NCBI RefSeq assembly: GCF_017163705.1
Contig: NZ_JAFIWB010000021.1
Span: forward strand, 1-64,000
Direction: 5' to 3'
Source of the DNA: Xanthomonas bonasiae
Lineage (GTDB): Bacteria > Pseudomonadota > Gammaproteobacteria > Xanthomonadales > Xanthomonadaceae
DNA: 64,000 nucleotides
Below are positions 56,324-64,000 of the stretch, piece after piece. A program made the position numbers and the translations under genes. How positions within the stretch are numbered: the stretch's first letter is position 1; every line of letters starts with the position of its first letter. Below the pieces are notes generated by a model. That model saw nothing but the letters and a program-made list of their open reading frames with translations. It had not been told where the DNA came from and did no database searches.

Positions 56324-57127
56324 ATGACCAAACTCCCGCTTCGTCTGCTGCTCGGCGCCGCCGTGCTCGCCCTGGCCGCCTGCGGCAAGTCCACCTCCGC
56401 GACCGACACCGCGCGGCTCAGCGTCGCCGCCACCGCGGTGCCGCATGCGGAGATCCTCGAGGTGGTCAAGCCGCTGCTGGAGAAACAGGGCGTGACCCTG
56501 GACGTGCGCGTGTTCAACGACTACGTGCAGCCCAACGATCAGGTGGTGCAGAAACAGATCGACGTGAACTACTTCCAGACCGAGCCGTACCTGGATGCCT
56601 ACAACCGCGATCGCAAGAGCGATCTGGTCACCGTGATCGGCGTGCACATCGAGCCGTTTGGCGCCTATTCGCGCCGCTTCAAGTCGCTGGCCGAGCTGCC
56701 GCAGGGCGCCGACGTGGTGATTCCCAACGATCCCAGCAACAACAGCCGCGCGCTGATCCTGCTCGACAAGGCCGGGGTCATCAAGCTCAAGGATCCGGGC
56801 AATGCGCTGTCCACCCAGCGCGACATCGTCGCCAACCCGAAGCAGCTGAAATTCCGCGAGCTGGATTCGGCGATGCTGCCGCGGGTGCTGGACCAGGTCG
56901 ACCTGGCCCTGATCAACACCAACTACGCGCTCGACGCCGGCCTCAATCCCACCCGCGATGCGCTGGCGATCGAGAGCAAGGACTCGCCGTACGTGAACTT
57001 CCTGGTCGCGCGCGCCGACAACAAGGACGATCCGCGCGTGCAGAAGCTGGCCAAGGCGCTGACCAGCCCCGAGGTCAAGGCCTTCATCGAGCGCAAGTAC
57101 CAGGGCGCGGTCCTGCCGGCGTTCTGA
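56324..57127 (+). CDS. metQ: Methionine-binding lipoprotein
   Basis: A 267-residue substrate-binding lipoprotein: signal peptide with lipobox ALAACG (Cys20), then the NlpA/MetQ fold with LSVAATAVPHAEILEVVKP, QKQIDVNYFQTEPYLDAYN, VVIPNDPSNNSRALILLD and LINTNYALDAGLNPTRDAL. It delivers methionine to MetNI. The downstream membrane-protein gene begins 13 bases after its stop and is probably co-transcribed. Confidence 0.96.
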   Translation: MTKLPLRLLLGAAVLALAACGKSTSATDTARLSVAATAVPHAEILEVVKPLLEKQGVTLDVRVFNDYVQPNDQVVQKQIDVNYFQTEPYLDAYNRDRKSDLVTVIGVHIEPFGAYSRRFKSLAELPQGADVVIPNDPSNNSRALILLDKAGVIKLKDPGNALSTQRDIVANPKQLKFRELDSAMLPRVLDQVDLALINTNYALDAGLNPTRDALAIESKDSPYVNFLVARADNKDDPRVQKLAKALTSPEVKAFIERKYQGAVLPAF

Positions 57128-57140
57128 GCGGAGCCCGCGC

Positions 57141-57704
57141 ATGCCGCTGTTGCTGGCCATTCCCCTGGCGATCGTGATCGCGCTGGCGGTGACCGCGGTG
57201 CTGTTGCCGTTGTCGCTGCTGCAGCGTTTCCGCTATGGCACCTCGCGGCGCCAGGCGCGGGCGTGGCTGGCCAGCGTGCAGTTCTGGTCGGCGCTGGTGT
57301 CGAGCCTCGTGTTGCTGGGCTTCGCGTTGATCGCCGCGCACTGGTGGCCCGATGCGGCGATGTATGCCTGCATCGGCTGGGTGGCGGGCCTGGGCCTGGG
57401 CGCGCTGGGCATCTGGTTGAGCCGGTTCGAACCGCTGCCGCAGGGCCTGTACTACACGCCGAACCTGTGGCTGGTGCTGGCGTTGACGCTGCTGGTGGTG
57501 GCGCGCATCGGCGCCGGTCTGCTGCAGGGCTGGCGCAGCATGAGCGAAGGCGCGGCCTGGCCGGCGCAGGGCTGGATGAGCCACGCCAGCCTGCTTGCGG
57601 CGGCGGCGCTGTTGCTCGGCTACGCGTGCGCGTATGCATGGCTGTTGCGGCGCAAGGTGCGCCATTTCGATCGCTATCGCGGCTACGACCGTTCGCCGCG
57701 CTGA
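57141..57704 (+). CDS. Hypothetical multi-pass membrane protein
   Basis: A 187-residue inner-membrane protein with about five helices (LLLAIPLAIVIALAVTAVLL, FWSALVSSLVLLGFALIA, YACIGWVAGLGLGALGIWL, LWLVLALTLLVVARIG, LLAAAALLLGYACAYAWLL) and a basic C-terminus (RRKVRHFDRYRGYDRSPR). It resembles DUF1453-like proteins but I cannot be sure. It follows metQ closely, so it may be transcribed with methionine uptake genes, though a functional link is not evident. Confidence 0.7.
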   Translation: MPLLLAIPLAIVIALAVTAVLLPLSLLQRFRYGTSRRQARAWLASVQFWSALVSSLVLLGFALIAAHWWPDAAMYACIGWVAGLGLGALGIWLSRFEPLPQGLYYTPNLWLVLALTLLVVARIGAGLLQGWRSMSEGAAWPAQGWMSHASLLAAAALLLGYACAYAWLLRRKVRHFDRYRGYDRSPR

Positions 57705-57737
57705 GCCGCGCGCGCGCAGACGCGCGAAGCCACAAAA

Positions 57738-57761
57738 CAAACGGGCCCGAAGGCCCGTTTG
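57738..57761 (-). terminator. Bidirectional intrinsic terminator
   Basis: CAAACGGGCC (57738-57747), loop CGAA, GGCCCGTTTG (57752-57761): a perfect 10-bp stem between convergent genes. On the minus strand it is followed by TTTTGTGG, so it serves the OmpW-type gene well; on the plus strand the stem ends in GTTTG, which may also suffice for the metNIQ side. Confidence 0.85.
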
Positions 57762-57784
57762 CATGTGACGCGGAGCAGGCGTGC

Positions 57785-58417
57785 TTAGAAGCGCGCGCCG
57801 ACGCCGAAGCTGACCAGCCACGGATCCAGCTTCAGGTCCTGGCCGGTGCCGCTGCCGGCGACCTGCACTTCCGGACGCGAATGCATGTAGCGGGCATCGG
57901 CGCGGGCGAACCAGGTCGAGTTGATGTTCATGTCCACGCCGACGGTGCCGATCGCACCCTTGGCGGTGTCCAGGCCGACGTGCTGGCCGCTGGCCGACAG
58001 GCCGTCGATCTTCTCGTTGCTGAAGTTGGACTCGTAGTAACCGACGCCGACGAACGGACGGAACACGTTGTCCGCCTGGCCGAAGTGGTACTGGCCGCTC
58101 AGCGCGATCGGCTGCTGCTCGACGGTGCCGACCTTGCCCACGCCGCTGGCGCTGACGCGGTGGTTGAACTTGTCGGCGGCGCCCCACAGTTCGACGGCCC
58201 AGTTGTCGTTGATCAGCCAGCTGGCGCTGATGGTCGGGGCCGGGCCGCCGTCGACGTCGAGGCCGTTGGCCGGCTTGGAATGGGGGTCGAGCAGGGTCGC
58301 GCTGCCGACGACGGCAAAGCGCTTGCCGGATGCGGTGTCGCCGTCCTGCGCAAATGCGGCAGGCGCGAACGCAAGGGCGGAAACGACAGCCAGGCTCAGG
58401 ATTTGAATGGACCGCAT
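57785..58417 (-). CDS. ompW: OmpW family outer-membrane protein
   Basis: A 210-residue outer-membrane protein: signal peptide at about 1-23 (LSLAVVSALAFAPAAFA), then an eight-stranded barrel with FAVVGSATLLDPHSKP, INDNWAVELWGAADKFNHR, FRPFVGVGYYESNFSNEK, and the closing LDPWLVSFGVGARF with the C-terminal Phe. OmpW allows small hydrophobic molecules through the outer membrane and is tied to stress and virulence. It has a strong AGGAGATTCCC ribosome site and a leader with an eight-T run (58432-58440). Confidence 0.92.
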   Translation of the reverse strand: MRSIQILSLAVVSALAFAPAAFAQDGDTASGKRFAVVGSATLLDPHSKPANGLDVDGGPAPTISASWLINDNWAVELWGAADKFNHRVSASGVGKVGTVEQQPIALSGQYHFGQADNVFRPFVGVGYYESNFSNEKIDGLSASGQHVGLDTAKGAIGTVGVDMNINSTWFARADARYMHSRPEVQVAGSGTGQDLKLDPWLVSFGVGARF

Positions 58418-58599
58418 GGGAATCTCCTCAATCTTTTTTTTGTGGGGCCACAGGAGTGGGCGCGCACACCGTATCGATGAGAAGATGAATCGACGCCGAC
58501 CTCGGCCGAGCGGATGCAGGCATCGTTCAGACACCGGCGTTGGATGCTTGAAATAACGAGGTTTTAAGACTTGGCGATGTTCACCCAGATGCGCGCGAC

Positions 58600-59139
58600 G
58601 TGACGATGCAGGACGTGTTGCAGGGCCTGCCTGCGCAGATTCGCGACGATTGCCGGGTGCTGATTCTCGGCTCGATGCCCGGCGCGATGTCGCTGCAGCA
58701 CGCGCGCTACTACGCGCATCCGCGCAATCGCCTGTGGCCGTTGCTGGGCGCGCTGTGCGGCTTCGATCCGCAACTGGACTACGCCGCGCGGTTGCAGGCG
58801 ATGCAGGCCTGCGGCGCGGGCCTGTGGGACGTGATCGGCCAGTGCCGGCGCAGCGGCAGCCTGGATGCGGCGATCGTGCGCGGCAGCGAAGTGCCCAATC
58901 CCTTGCCCGCGCGCATCGCGCAGTTGCCGCAGTTGCGCGCGATCGCCTGCAACGGCGCGGCGGCGGCGCAGGCGTTCGCGCGTTTCGTGCAGCCGCAGCT
59001 GGCGCCGCGCGAACCGCCGCTGACGGTGCTGGCGCTGCCCTCGACCAGCCCGGCCAACGCCGCGTTCTCGCTGCCGCGGTTGCAGCAGGCCTGGGCGCCG
59101 CTGCAGGTCTGGCTCGCGCCGCCGTCGGCGGCGCGCTAG
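58600..59139 (+). CDS. Hypoxanthine/deoxyinosine DNA glycosylase
   Basis: A 179-residue member of the UDG superfamily group annotated as hypoxanthine-DNA glycosylase. The motif VLILGSMPGAMSLQHARYY followed by AHPRNRLWPLLG is diagnostic; PSTSPANAAFS near the end is the second active-site loop. It should remove hypoxanthine (and maybe other deaminated bases) from DNA. The start is GTG 58600 or ATG 58606. With UdgX at 25 kb, the window holds two deamination repair enzymes. Confidence 0.87.
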   Translation: MTMQDVLQGLPAQIRDDCRVLILGSMPGAMSLQHARYYAHPRNRLWPLLGALCGFDPQLDYAARLQAMQACGAGLWDVIGQCRRSGSLDAAIVRGSEVPNPLPARIAQLPQLRAIACNGAAAAQAFARFVQPQLAPREPPLTVLALPSTSPANAAFSLPRLQQAWAPLQVWLAPPSAAR

Positions 59140-59150
59140 CGGAGGACCAC

Positions 59151-59909
59151 TCAGTGCAGCGCGCGTCGCGCCGGCGCGCGCAGCCGTAGCCACAGGGTCT
59201 GCACCAGCAACACCGCAGCCAGCGCCAACGCCACCCACGCCGCGCTGCGTGCGCCGTCCAGGCCGCTGCCGGCCTGCTTGACGTAGACCGCGGCCAGCGC
59301 CCACAGCGCCGCCGCGACATAGGCCAAGTTGCCGCGCATCGCCCGGTTCAGGCCGAGCAGCAGCGCACCGGCCAGCGCGAACAGCACCAGGCTCCACGGC
59401 AGCATGTGTTCGGTGGACAGCCAGCGGTAGGCGACGATCACCTGCGCGGTGTTGAGGAAGGCGGCCAGCGACAGCCAGCCGGCGTGCAGCGACAGCGGCA
59501 GCCAGGCCCACAGCGCCTGCCACGGCTCGGCGCGCGGATCGCGCGACAGGCGCAGCGCGGCTAGCGCCAGGCACCCCAGCGCCGCCCAGATCACCGCCAG
59601 CGCCAGCAGGAAATGCTGCTGCGAGAACACCGGCATCCACAGCGCGGTCAGGCCGAAGCCCAGCGCCGCCGGCAGCCGCACCTGCGCCAGCGCGCTGTCG
59701 CGCCGGCGCCGCGGCGACAGCTGCCACAGGCCGAAGGCCAGGTCGAGCAGGAAGATCGGGCCCCAGATCGCGAACGCGTAGCCGGCGGCGACGATCAGGG
59801 TCGGGTAGCGGTCGGAGATCGCGCCGTTGGTCGGGCCGAACGCGCCGCGTTGCGAGAACCAGGCGACCAGCGGCATCGCCAACGACATCAACAGCACGAA
59901 CGCACGCAT
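59151..59909 (-). CDS. TspO/MBR-like multi-pass membrane protein
   Basis: A 252-residue protein with about seven helices. AAGYAFAIWGPIFLLDLAFG near the start and the Trp-rich LSLHAGWLSLAAFLNTAQVI segment recall tryptophan-rich sensory (TspO) relatives. It would act in tetrapyrrole or steroid-like ligand handling if so; the similarity is weak by eye. It is convergent with the DNA glycosylase (11 bases between stops). Confidence 0.7.
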   Translation of the reverse strand: MRAFVLLMSLAMPLVAWFSQRGAFGPTNGAISDRYPTLIVAAGYAFAIWGPIFLLDLAFGLWQLSPRRRRDSALAQVRLPAALGFGLTALWMPVFSQQHFLLALAVIWAALGCLALAALRLSRDPRAEPWQALWAWLPLSLHAGWLSLAAFLNTAQVIVAYRWLSTEHMLPWSLVLFALAGALLLGLNRAMRGNLAYVAAALWALAAVYVKQAGSGLDGARSAAWVALALAAVLLVQTLWLRLRAPARRALH

Positions 59910-60155
59910 GGCGGCACTCCGATCGGGGTGCGGCGCATGCTAGGCGCCTGCCCGTGAAGGCGGCGCGCCGCGCGTGGCGGCGATGACCCCCGGGACAATG
60001 CGCAGGCGTACAGTCCGCCGCGAACGCCGCAGACACGCGCTTCCCGGTGCCACGGCGCGCCCGCTGCGGGTTTTTTTGCCCGGCAAAGGTTGGCGCTGCG
60101 GCTGCGGGCCGCCACAATAGGGGTTTCCCCCTCATTAGTTGCCGGAGTTGCCCGC

Positions 60156-61925
60156 ATGGCCGAAATCAAGGAAGCACTTGTCCCCGATATCGGTGACTAC
60201 AGCGACGTCCCGGTAATCGAAGTGCTGGTGGCGGTCGGCGACACGGTGAAGAAGGACCAGAGCCTGGTCACCCTGGAGTCGGACAAGGCGACGATGGAAG
60301 TGCCGTCGCCGTTCGCCGGCGTGGTCAAGGAGCTGAAGGTCAAGATCGGCGACAGCCTGTCCGAAGGCAAGCTGGTGGCCTTGATCGAAGTGGCCGAGGA
60401 CGGCGCCAGTGCCGCCGCACCGGCGCCGGCGGCCGCGAAGGCCGCGCCAGCGCCGGCCAAGCAGGAGCCGGCCCCGCCGGCGCCGGCCGCGCAGCAGGCG
60501 ACCAAGCCGGTCCCGGCAGGGAATGCCGGCGGCGGCATCGTCGAGGCGCGCGTGCCGGACATCGGCGACTACAGCGACGTGCCGGTCATCGAAGTGCTGG
60601 TCGCGGTCGGCGACACCGTGGCCAAGGACCAGAGCCTGGTCACCCTGGAATCGGACAAGGCGACGATGGAAGTGCCTTCGTCGGTGGCCGGCGTGGTCAA
60701 GGAACTGAAGGTCAAGGTCGGCGACAGCCTGTCCGAGGGCAAGGTCGTGGCGCTGATCGAAGTGGCCGGCGCCAATGCCGACGCGCCGGCGGCAGGCGCG
60801 ATCCAGCCCAGCGCCGAGACCGGCGGCGGGGTGGAGCCGGTCCCGGCTTCGGCCGCGCCGGACAAGCTCGCGCAGCGCGAGATCGCCCAGGTGCAGGGCT
60901 CGGCGCCGGCCAAGGCGGGCGCGTCCGCGCCGTCGGCCGGCACCCCGAGCAGCCCGCCGGTGGAGTTCAACGCCGACAGCGTGCTGCCGCAGAAGGTGCC
61001 CTACGCCAGCCCGGCGGTGCGCGTGTTCGCGCGCGAACTGGGCGTGGACCTGTTCCAGGTCAGCGGCACCGAGCACGGCGGCCGCATCACCAAAGACGAC
61101 GTGCAGCGCTACGTCAAGGCCGCGCTGGCGGGCGGCGTGCCGGCCGCAGCGGCTGGCGGCGCGCCGTCGGCCGGCGGCGGCAACGGCCTGAACCTGCTGC
61201 CGTGGCCGAAGGTGGACTTCGCCAAGTTCGGCGAGGTCGAGGTCAAGCCGCTGTCGCGGATCAAGAAGATCTCCGGCGCCAACCTGGCGCGCAACTGGGC
61301 GATGATCCCGCACGTCACCCAGTTCGAGCAGGCCGACATCACCGACCTGGAAGCCCTGCGCGTGGCGTTGAACAAGGAGAACGAGAAGGCCGGCATCAAG
61401 CTGACCATGCTCGCCTTCCTGCTCAAGGCCAGCGCCGCGGCGCTGAAGCAGTTCCCCGACTTCAACGCCTCGCTGGATGCGGCCGGCGAGAACCTGACCC
61501 TGAAGAAGTACTTCCATATCGGTTTCGCCGCCGACACCCCGAACGGGCTGGTGGTGCCGGTGATCCGCGACGTGGACAAGAAGGGCGTGGTCGAGCTGGC
61601 GCGCGAGAGCGGCGAACTGGCCAAGAAGGCGCGCGACGGCAAGCTCGGCCCGGCCGAGATGAGCGGCGGCTGCTTCTCGATCAGCTCGCTCGGCGGCATC
61701 GGCGGCACCGCGTTCACCCCGATCGTCAATGCGCCGGAAGTGGCGATCCTGGGCGTGTCCAAGTCGGCGATCCAGCCGGTGTGGAACGGCAAGGAATTCG
61801 CGCCCAAGCTGATGCTGCCGCTGTCGCTGAGCTACGACCACCGGGTCATCGACGGCGCCGCGGCGGCGCGCTTCACCACCTACCTGAGCCAGGTGCTGGC
61901 GGACATGCGCCGCGTGCTGCTGTAA
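60156..61925 (+). CDS. aceF: Dihydrolipoyl acetyltransferase, pyruvate dehydrogenase E2
   Basis: A 589-residue E2 with two lipoyl domains (Lys44 and Lys168, each in ESDKATMEVP), Ala/Pro linkers, an E3-binding domain at about 275-310 (SPAVRVFARELGVDLFQV), and a catalytic domain ending YDHRVIDGAAAARF (His562, Asp566). It transfers acetyl groups to CoA. The two lipoyl domains are almost identical in protein and DNA. It is 131 bases upstream of lpd; the E1 gene is not in the window. ATG 60156 follows GCCGGAGTTG. Confidence 0.95.
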   Translation: MAEIKEALVPDIGDYSDVPVIEVLVAVGDTVKKDQSLVTLESDKATMEVPSPFAGVVKELKVKIGDSLSEGKLVALIEVAEDGASAAAPAPAAAKAAPAPAKQEPAPPAPAAQQATKPVPAGNAGGGIVEARVPDIGDYSDVPVIEVLVAVGDTVAKDQSLVTLESDKATMEVPSSVAGVVKELKVKVGDSLSEGKVVALIEVAGANADAPAAGAIQPSAETGGGVEPVPASAAPDKLAQREIAQVQGSAPAKAGASAPSAGTPSSPPVEFNADSVLPQKVPYASPAVRVFARELGVDLFQVSGTEHGGRITKDDVQRYVKAALAGGVPAAAAGGAPSAGGGNGLNLLPWPKVDFAKFGEVEVKPLSRIKKISGANLARNWAMIPHVTQFEQADITDLEALRVALNKENEKAGIKLTMLAFLLKASAAALKQFPDFNASLDAAGENLTLKKYFHIGFAADTPNGLVVPVIRDVDKKGVVELARESGELAKKARDGKLGPAEMSGGCFSISSLGGIGGTAFTPIVNAPEVAILGVSKSAIQPVWNGKEFAPKLMLPLSLSYDHRVIDGAAAARFTTYLSQVLADMRRVLL

Positions 61926-62056
61926 GTCCTGCCGCAACGGCGCCGCGCCCGGCGCGGCCCGTGTTTCCCCCACCCGCGCGCGCCGCGTCCATCGCGGCGC
62001 CGCCGTAGAACTGCAATCGCCCGCCGGCGTGCCGGCCGGGCCACAGGAGAAGCTGC

Positions 62057-63862
62057 ATGGCGGTCATTGAGGTCAAGGTCCCGGATATCGGCGACTACAG
62101 CGAGGTTCCGGTCATCGAAGTGCTGGTCGCGGTCGGCGACACGGTGAAGAAGGACCAGGGCCTGCTGACCCTGGAGTCGGACAAGGCCACGCTGGAAGTG
62201 CCGTCGGCGGCGGCCGGCGTGATCAAGGAGCTGAAGGTCAAGCTCGGCGACGTTCTGTCCGAGGGCGCGGTGATCGCGCTGCTGGAGACCGAGGACGCCG
62301 GCGCTGCGCCGGCCGCCGCGCCCGCGCCGGCCAAGGCCGAGGCGCCGGCCAGCAAGCCGCCGGTGGCGCCGTCGCATCGCGCCCCGGCCGAGCCGCCGGC
62401 GCCCAAGCCGGCGCTGGCCAGCGGCAAGCCGGCCGACATCGAATGCAAGATGGTGGTGCTCGGTGCCGGCCCCGGCGGCTACACCGCCGCGTTCCGCGCC
62501 GCCGACCTGGGCCTGGACACGGTGCTGATCGAGCGCTACGCCAGCCTCGGCGGCGTCTGCCTCAACGTCGGCTGCATTCCGTCCAAGGCGCTGCTGCACG
62601 CGGCCGCGGTGATCGACGAGGTGGCCCATGCCGGCGACTTCGGCGTGACCTTCAGCGCGCCCAAGATCGCCCTGGACAAGCTGCGCGCGTACAAGGAAAG
62701 CGTGGTCGGCAAGCTCACCGGCGGCCTGGCCAGCATGGCCAAGCAGCGCAAGGTGCGCACCGTCACCGGGGTGGCGTCGTTCGTGTCGCCCAACGAGCTG
62801 GAGATCGTCGGCGCCGACGGCAAGACCCAGTTGCTGCGTTTCGAGCAGTGCATCATCGCCGCCGGTTCGCAGGCGGTGAAGCTGCCCAACTTCCCGTGGG
62901 ACGACAAGCGGGTCATGGACTCCACCGACGCGCTGGAGCTGCAGGAGATCCCCAAGACCCTGCTGGTGGTCGGCGGCGGCATCATCGGCCTGGAAATGGC
63001 CACCGTGTACAGCGCGCTGGGCAGCAAGGTCACCGTGGTCGAGTTCATGGACCAGCTGATGCCGGGCGCCGACAAGGACCTGGTCAAGCCGCTGGCCGAC
63101 CGGCTGAAGAAGCAGGGCGTGGAGGTCTACCTGAAGACCAAGGCCACCGAGGTCAAGGCCGACAAGAAGGGCATCACCGTGTCCTTTGAGGCCGCGGCCG
63201 AAGGCGAGCAGCCGGCGCTGGGCGCGACCAGCTACGACCGCGTGCTGGTCGCGGTGGGCCGTTCGCCGAACGGCAAGAAGATCGGCGCGGAGAAGGCCGG
63301 GGTGAACGTCACCGAGCGCGGCTTCATCCCGGTCGACCGGCAGATGCGCAGCAACGTGCCGCACATCTTCGCCATCGGCGACATCGTCGGCAATCCGATG
63401 CTGGCGCACAAGGCCACCCACGAGGGCAAGCTGGCCGCGGAAGTGGCGGCGGGCGAGAAGAAGGAGTGGGTGGCGCGGGTGATCCCGTCGGTGGCCTACA
63501 CCAACCCGGAAATCGCCTGGGTCGGCGTCACCGAGACCGAGGCCAAGGCCAAGGGCCTGAAGGTGGGCGTGGCCAAGTTCCCGTGGGCGGCCAGCGGCCG
63601 CGCCATCGGCATCGGCCGCACCGAGGGCTTCACCAAGCTGATCTTCGACGAGGACACGCACCGCATCGTCGGCGGCGCCATCGTCGGCGTGCATGCCGGC
63701 GACCTGCTGGCCGAGATCGGCCTGGCGATCGAGATGGGCGCCGAGGCCGAGGACATCGGTCACACCATCCACGCGCATCCGACCCTGAGCGAGTCGGTCG
63801 GCATGGCCGCCGAGGTCTACGACGGCACCATTACCGACCTGTACATCCCGAAGAAGAAGTAA
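62057..63862 (+). CDS. lpd: Dihydrolipoyl dehydrogenase with N-terminal lipoyl domain, E3
   Basis: A 601-residue E3. Residues 1-80 are a lipoyl domain (Lys43 in ESDKATLEVP), joined by an Ala/Pro linker to the flavoprotein: FAD motif VLGAGPGGYTAAF, redox pair Cys168/Cys173 in GGVCLNVGCIPSK, NAD motif LVVGGGIIGLEMA, and the His574-Glu579 pair in HAHPTLSE. It reoxidises dihydrolipoamide for pyruvate dehydrogenase. Fused lipoyl-E3 proteins are usual in this bacterial group. The AGGAGAAGCTGC ribosome site is strong. Confidence 0.96.
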   Translation: MAVIEVKVPDIGDYSEVPVIEVLVAVGDTVKKDQGLLTLESDKATLEVPSAAAGVIKELKVKLGDVLSEGAVIALLETEDAGAAPAAAPAPAKAEAPASKPPVAPSHRAPAEPPAPKPALASGKPADIECKMVVLGAGPGGYTAAFRAADLGLDTVLIERYASLGGVCLNVGCIPSKALLHAAAVIDEVAHAGDFGVTFSAPKIALDKLRAYKESVVGKLTGGLASMAKQRKVRTVTGVASFVSPNELEIVGADGKTQLLRFEQCIIAAGSQAVKLPNFPWDDKRVMDSTDALELQEIPKTLLVVGGGIIGLEMATVYSALGSKVTVVEFMDQLMPGADKDLVKPLADRLKKQGVEVYLKTKATEVKADKKGITVSFEAAAEGEQPALGATSYDRVLVAVGRSPNGKKIGAEKAGVNVTERGFIPVDRQMRSNVPHIFAIGDIVGNPMLAHKATHEGKLAAEVAAGEKKEWVARVIPSVAYTNPEIAWVGVTETEAKAKGLKVGVAKFPWAASGRAIGIGRTEGFTKLIFDEDTHRIVGGAIVGVHAGDLLAEIGLAIEMGAEAEDIGHTIHAHPTLSESVGMAAEVYDGTITDLYIPKKK

Positions 63863-63885
63863 GCGGCTGGCGCACGCGCGACGCC

Positions 63886-63913
63886 GACGACGCCCCGTTC
63901 GCGGGGCGTCGTC
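63886..63913 (+). terminator. Terminator after lpd
   Basis: GACGACGCCCC (63886-63896), six-base loop, GGGGCGTCGTC (63903-63913): a perfect 11-bp GC stem 24 bases after the lpd stop. Only CTGTCTG follows, so the U-run is poor, but the stem is strong. Confidence 0.7.
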
Positions 63914-63952
63914 CTGTCTGCGCGGCACCGCGCCGCGATTGCGGAGAATGCG

Positions 63953-64000
63953 ATGCACACGCAGTCGTTGTGTTCCGAACTGCAGGCGCTGCTGGAGCGC
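63953..64000 (+). CDS. Partial gene at the window end
   Basis: An ATG with GGAGA about eight bases upstream opens a frame of 16 codons (MHTQSLCSELQALLER) that runs off the end. Its position after a terminator and its ribosome site suggest a new gene. Identity cannot be told from 16 residues. Confidence 0.5.
   Translation, partial: MHTQSLCSELQALLER

Overview
This window is a dense, GC-rich (about 70%), leaderless-looking stretch of a gammaproteobacterial chromosome. It most resembles Xanthomonas or a close relative in the Xanthomonadaceae. The evidence is the strongly G/C-ending codon use, the many interspersed 'GTAGGAGCGGCTTCAGCCGCGAC' type palindromes, the E2/E3 pyruvate dehydrogenase genes in which E3 carries its own lipoyl domain, and small family proteins typical of xanthomonads (DUF3247, DUF3297, DUF1415, DUF3016). 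No rRNA, tRNA, CRISPR array, prophage or intact insertion sequence was seen. Genus is inferred from gene content, not from a marker gene.

Layout. 1-10 kb: a palindrome cluster, a Fur-type box and TonB-dependent siderophore receptor, a two-helix membrane protein, an MpaB/rubber-oxygenase-like protein, then a membrane PAS-(degenerate GGDEF)-EAL phosphodiesterase, a Rieske oxygenase and a 7-helix diguanylate cyclase. 10.4-15.7 kb: the most unusual block, five minus-strand genes (ketosynthase III, extended SDR, metallo-beta-lactamase-fold hydrolase, ATP-grasp ligase, FemAB/GNAT-like transferase) that look like an uncharacterised small-molecule pathway. They are followed upstream by a GNAT and a family 2 glycosyltransferase. 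17-23 kb: redox genes with LysR regulators (two aldo/keto reductases, WrbA-like flavoprotein, DODA-type dioxygenase). 23-26.5 kb: a radical SAM protein and a UdgX-type uracil-DNA glycosylase, separated by a low-complexity tract with an interspersed element. 26.5-32 kb: fasciclin protein, methyltransferase, Na+/H+ antiporter, YadGH-type ABC exporter. 32-36 kb: small conserved proteins, a 247-bp tandem duplication of palindrome-rich DNA, and a secreted coiled-coil protein behind two BlaI/CopY-type operator boxes.

36-46 kb: motAB, msrB, a host-attachment-family protein, lrp divergent from dadA-alr (D-alanine catabolism), DUF3016 and small unknowns. 45.5-52 kb: a soluble hybrid histidine kinase, a sorbosone-dehydrogenase-like lipoprotein, and rRNA modification genes (rsmC-like, rsuA-like). 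52-58 kb: DUF1415, yajQ, an EamA transporter, metNIQ, and an OmpW-type porin. 58-64 kb: hypoxanthine-DNA glycosylase, a TspO-like membrane protein, aceF and lpd, and the first codons of a further gene.

Recurring themes are cyclic-di-GMP signalling (an EAL enzyme, a GGEEF enzyme and YajQ, with MotAB as a possible output), repair of deaminated bases (UdgX and a hypoxanthine-DNA glycosylase), and at least three families of short interspersed repeats that fill almost every long intergenic gap. One repeat family even supplies the stop codons of two convergent genes. Functional calls rest on recognised motifs and family resemblance read by eye; no database search was run.
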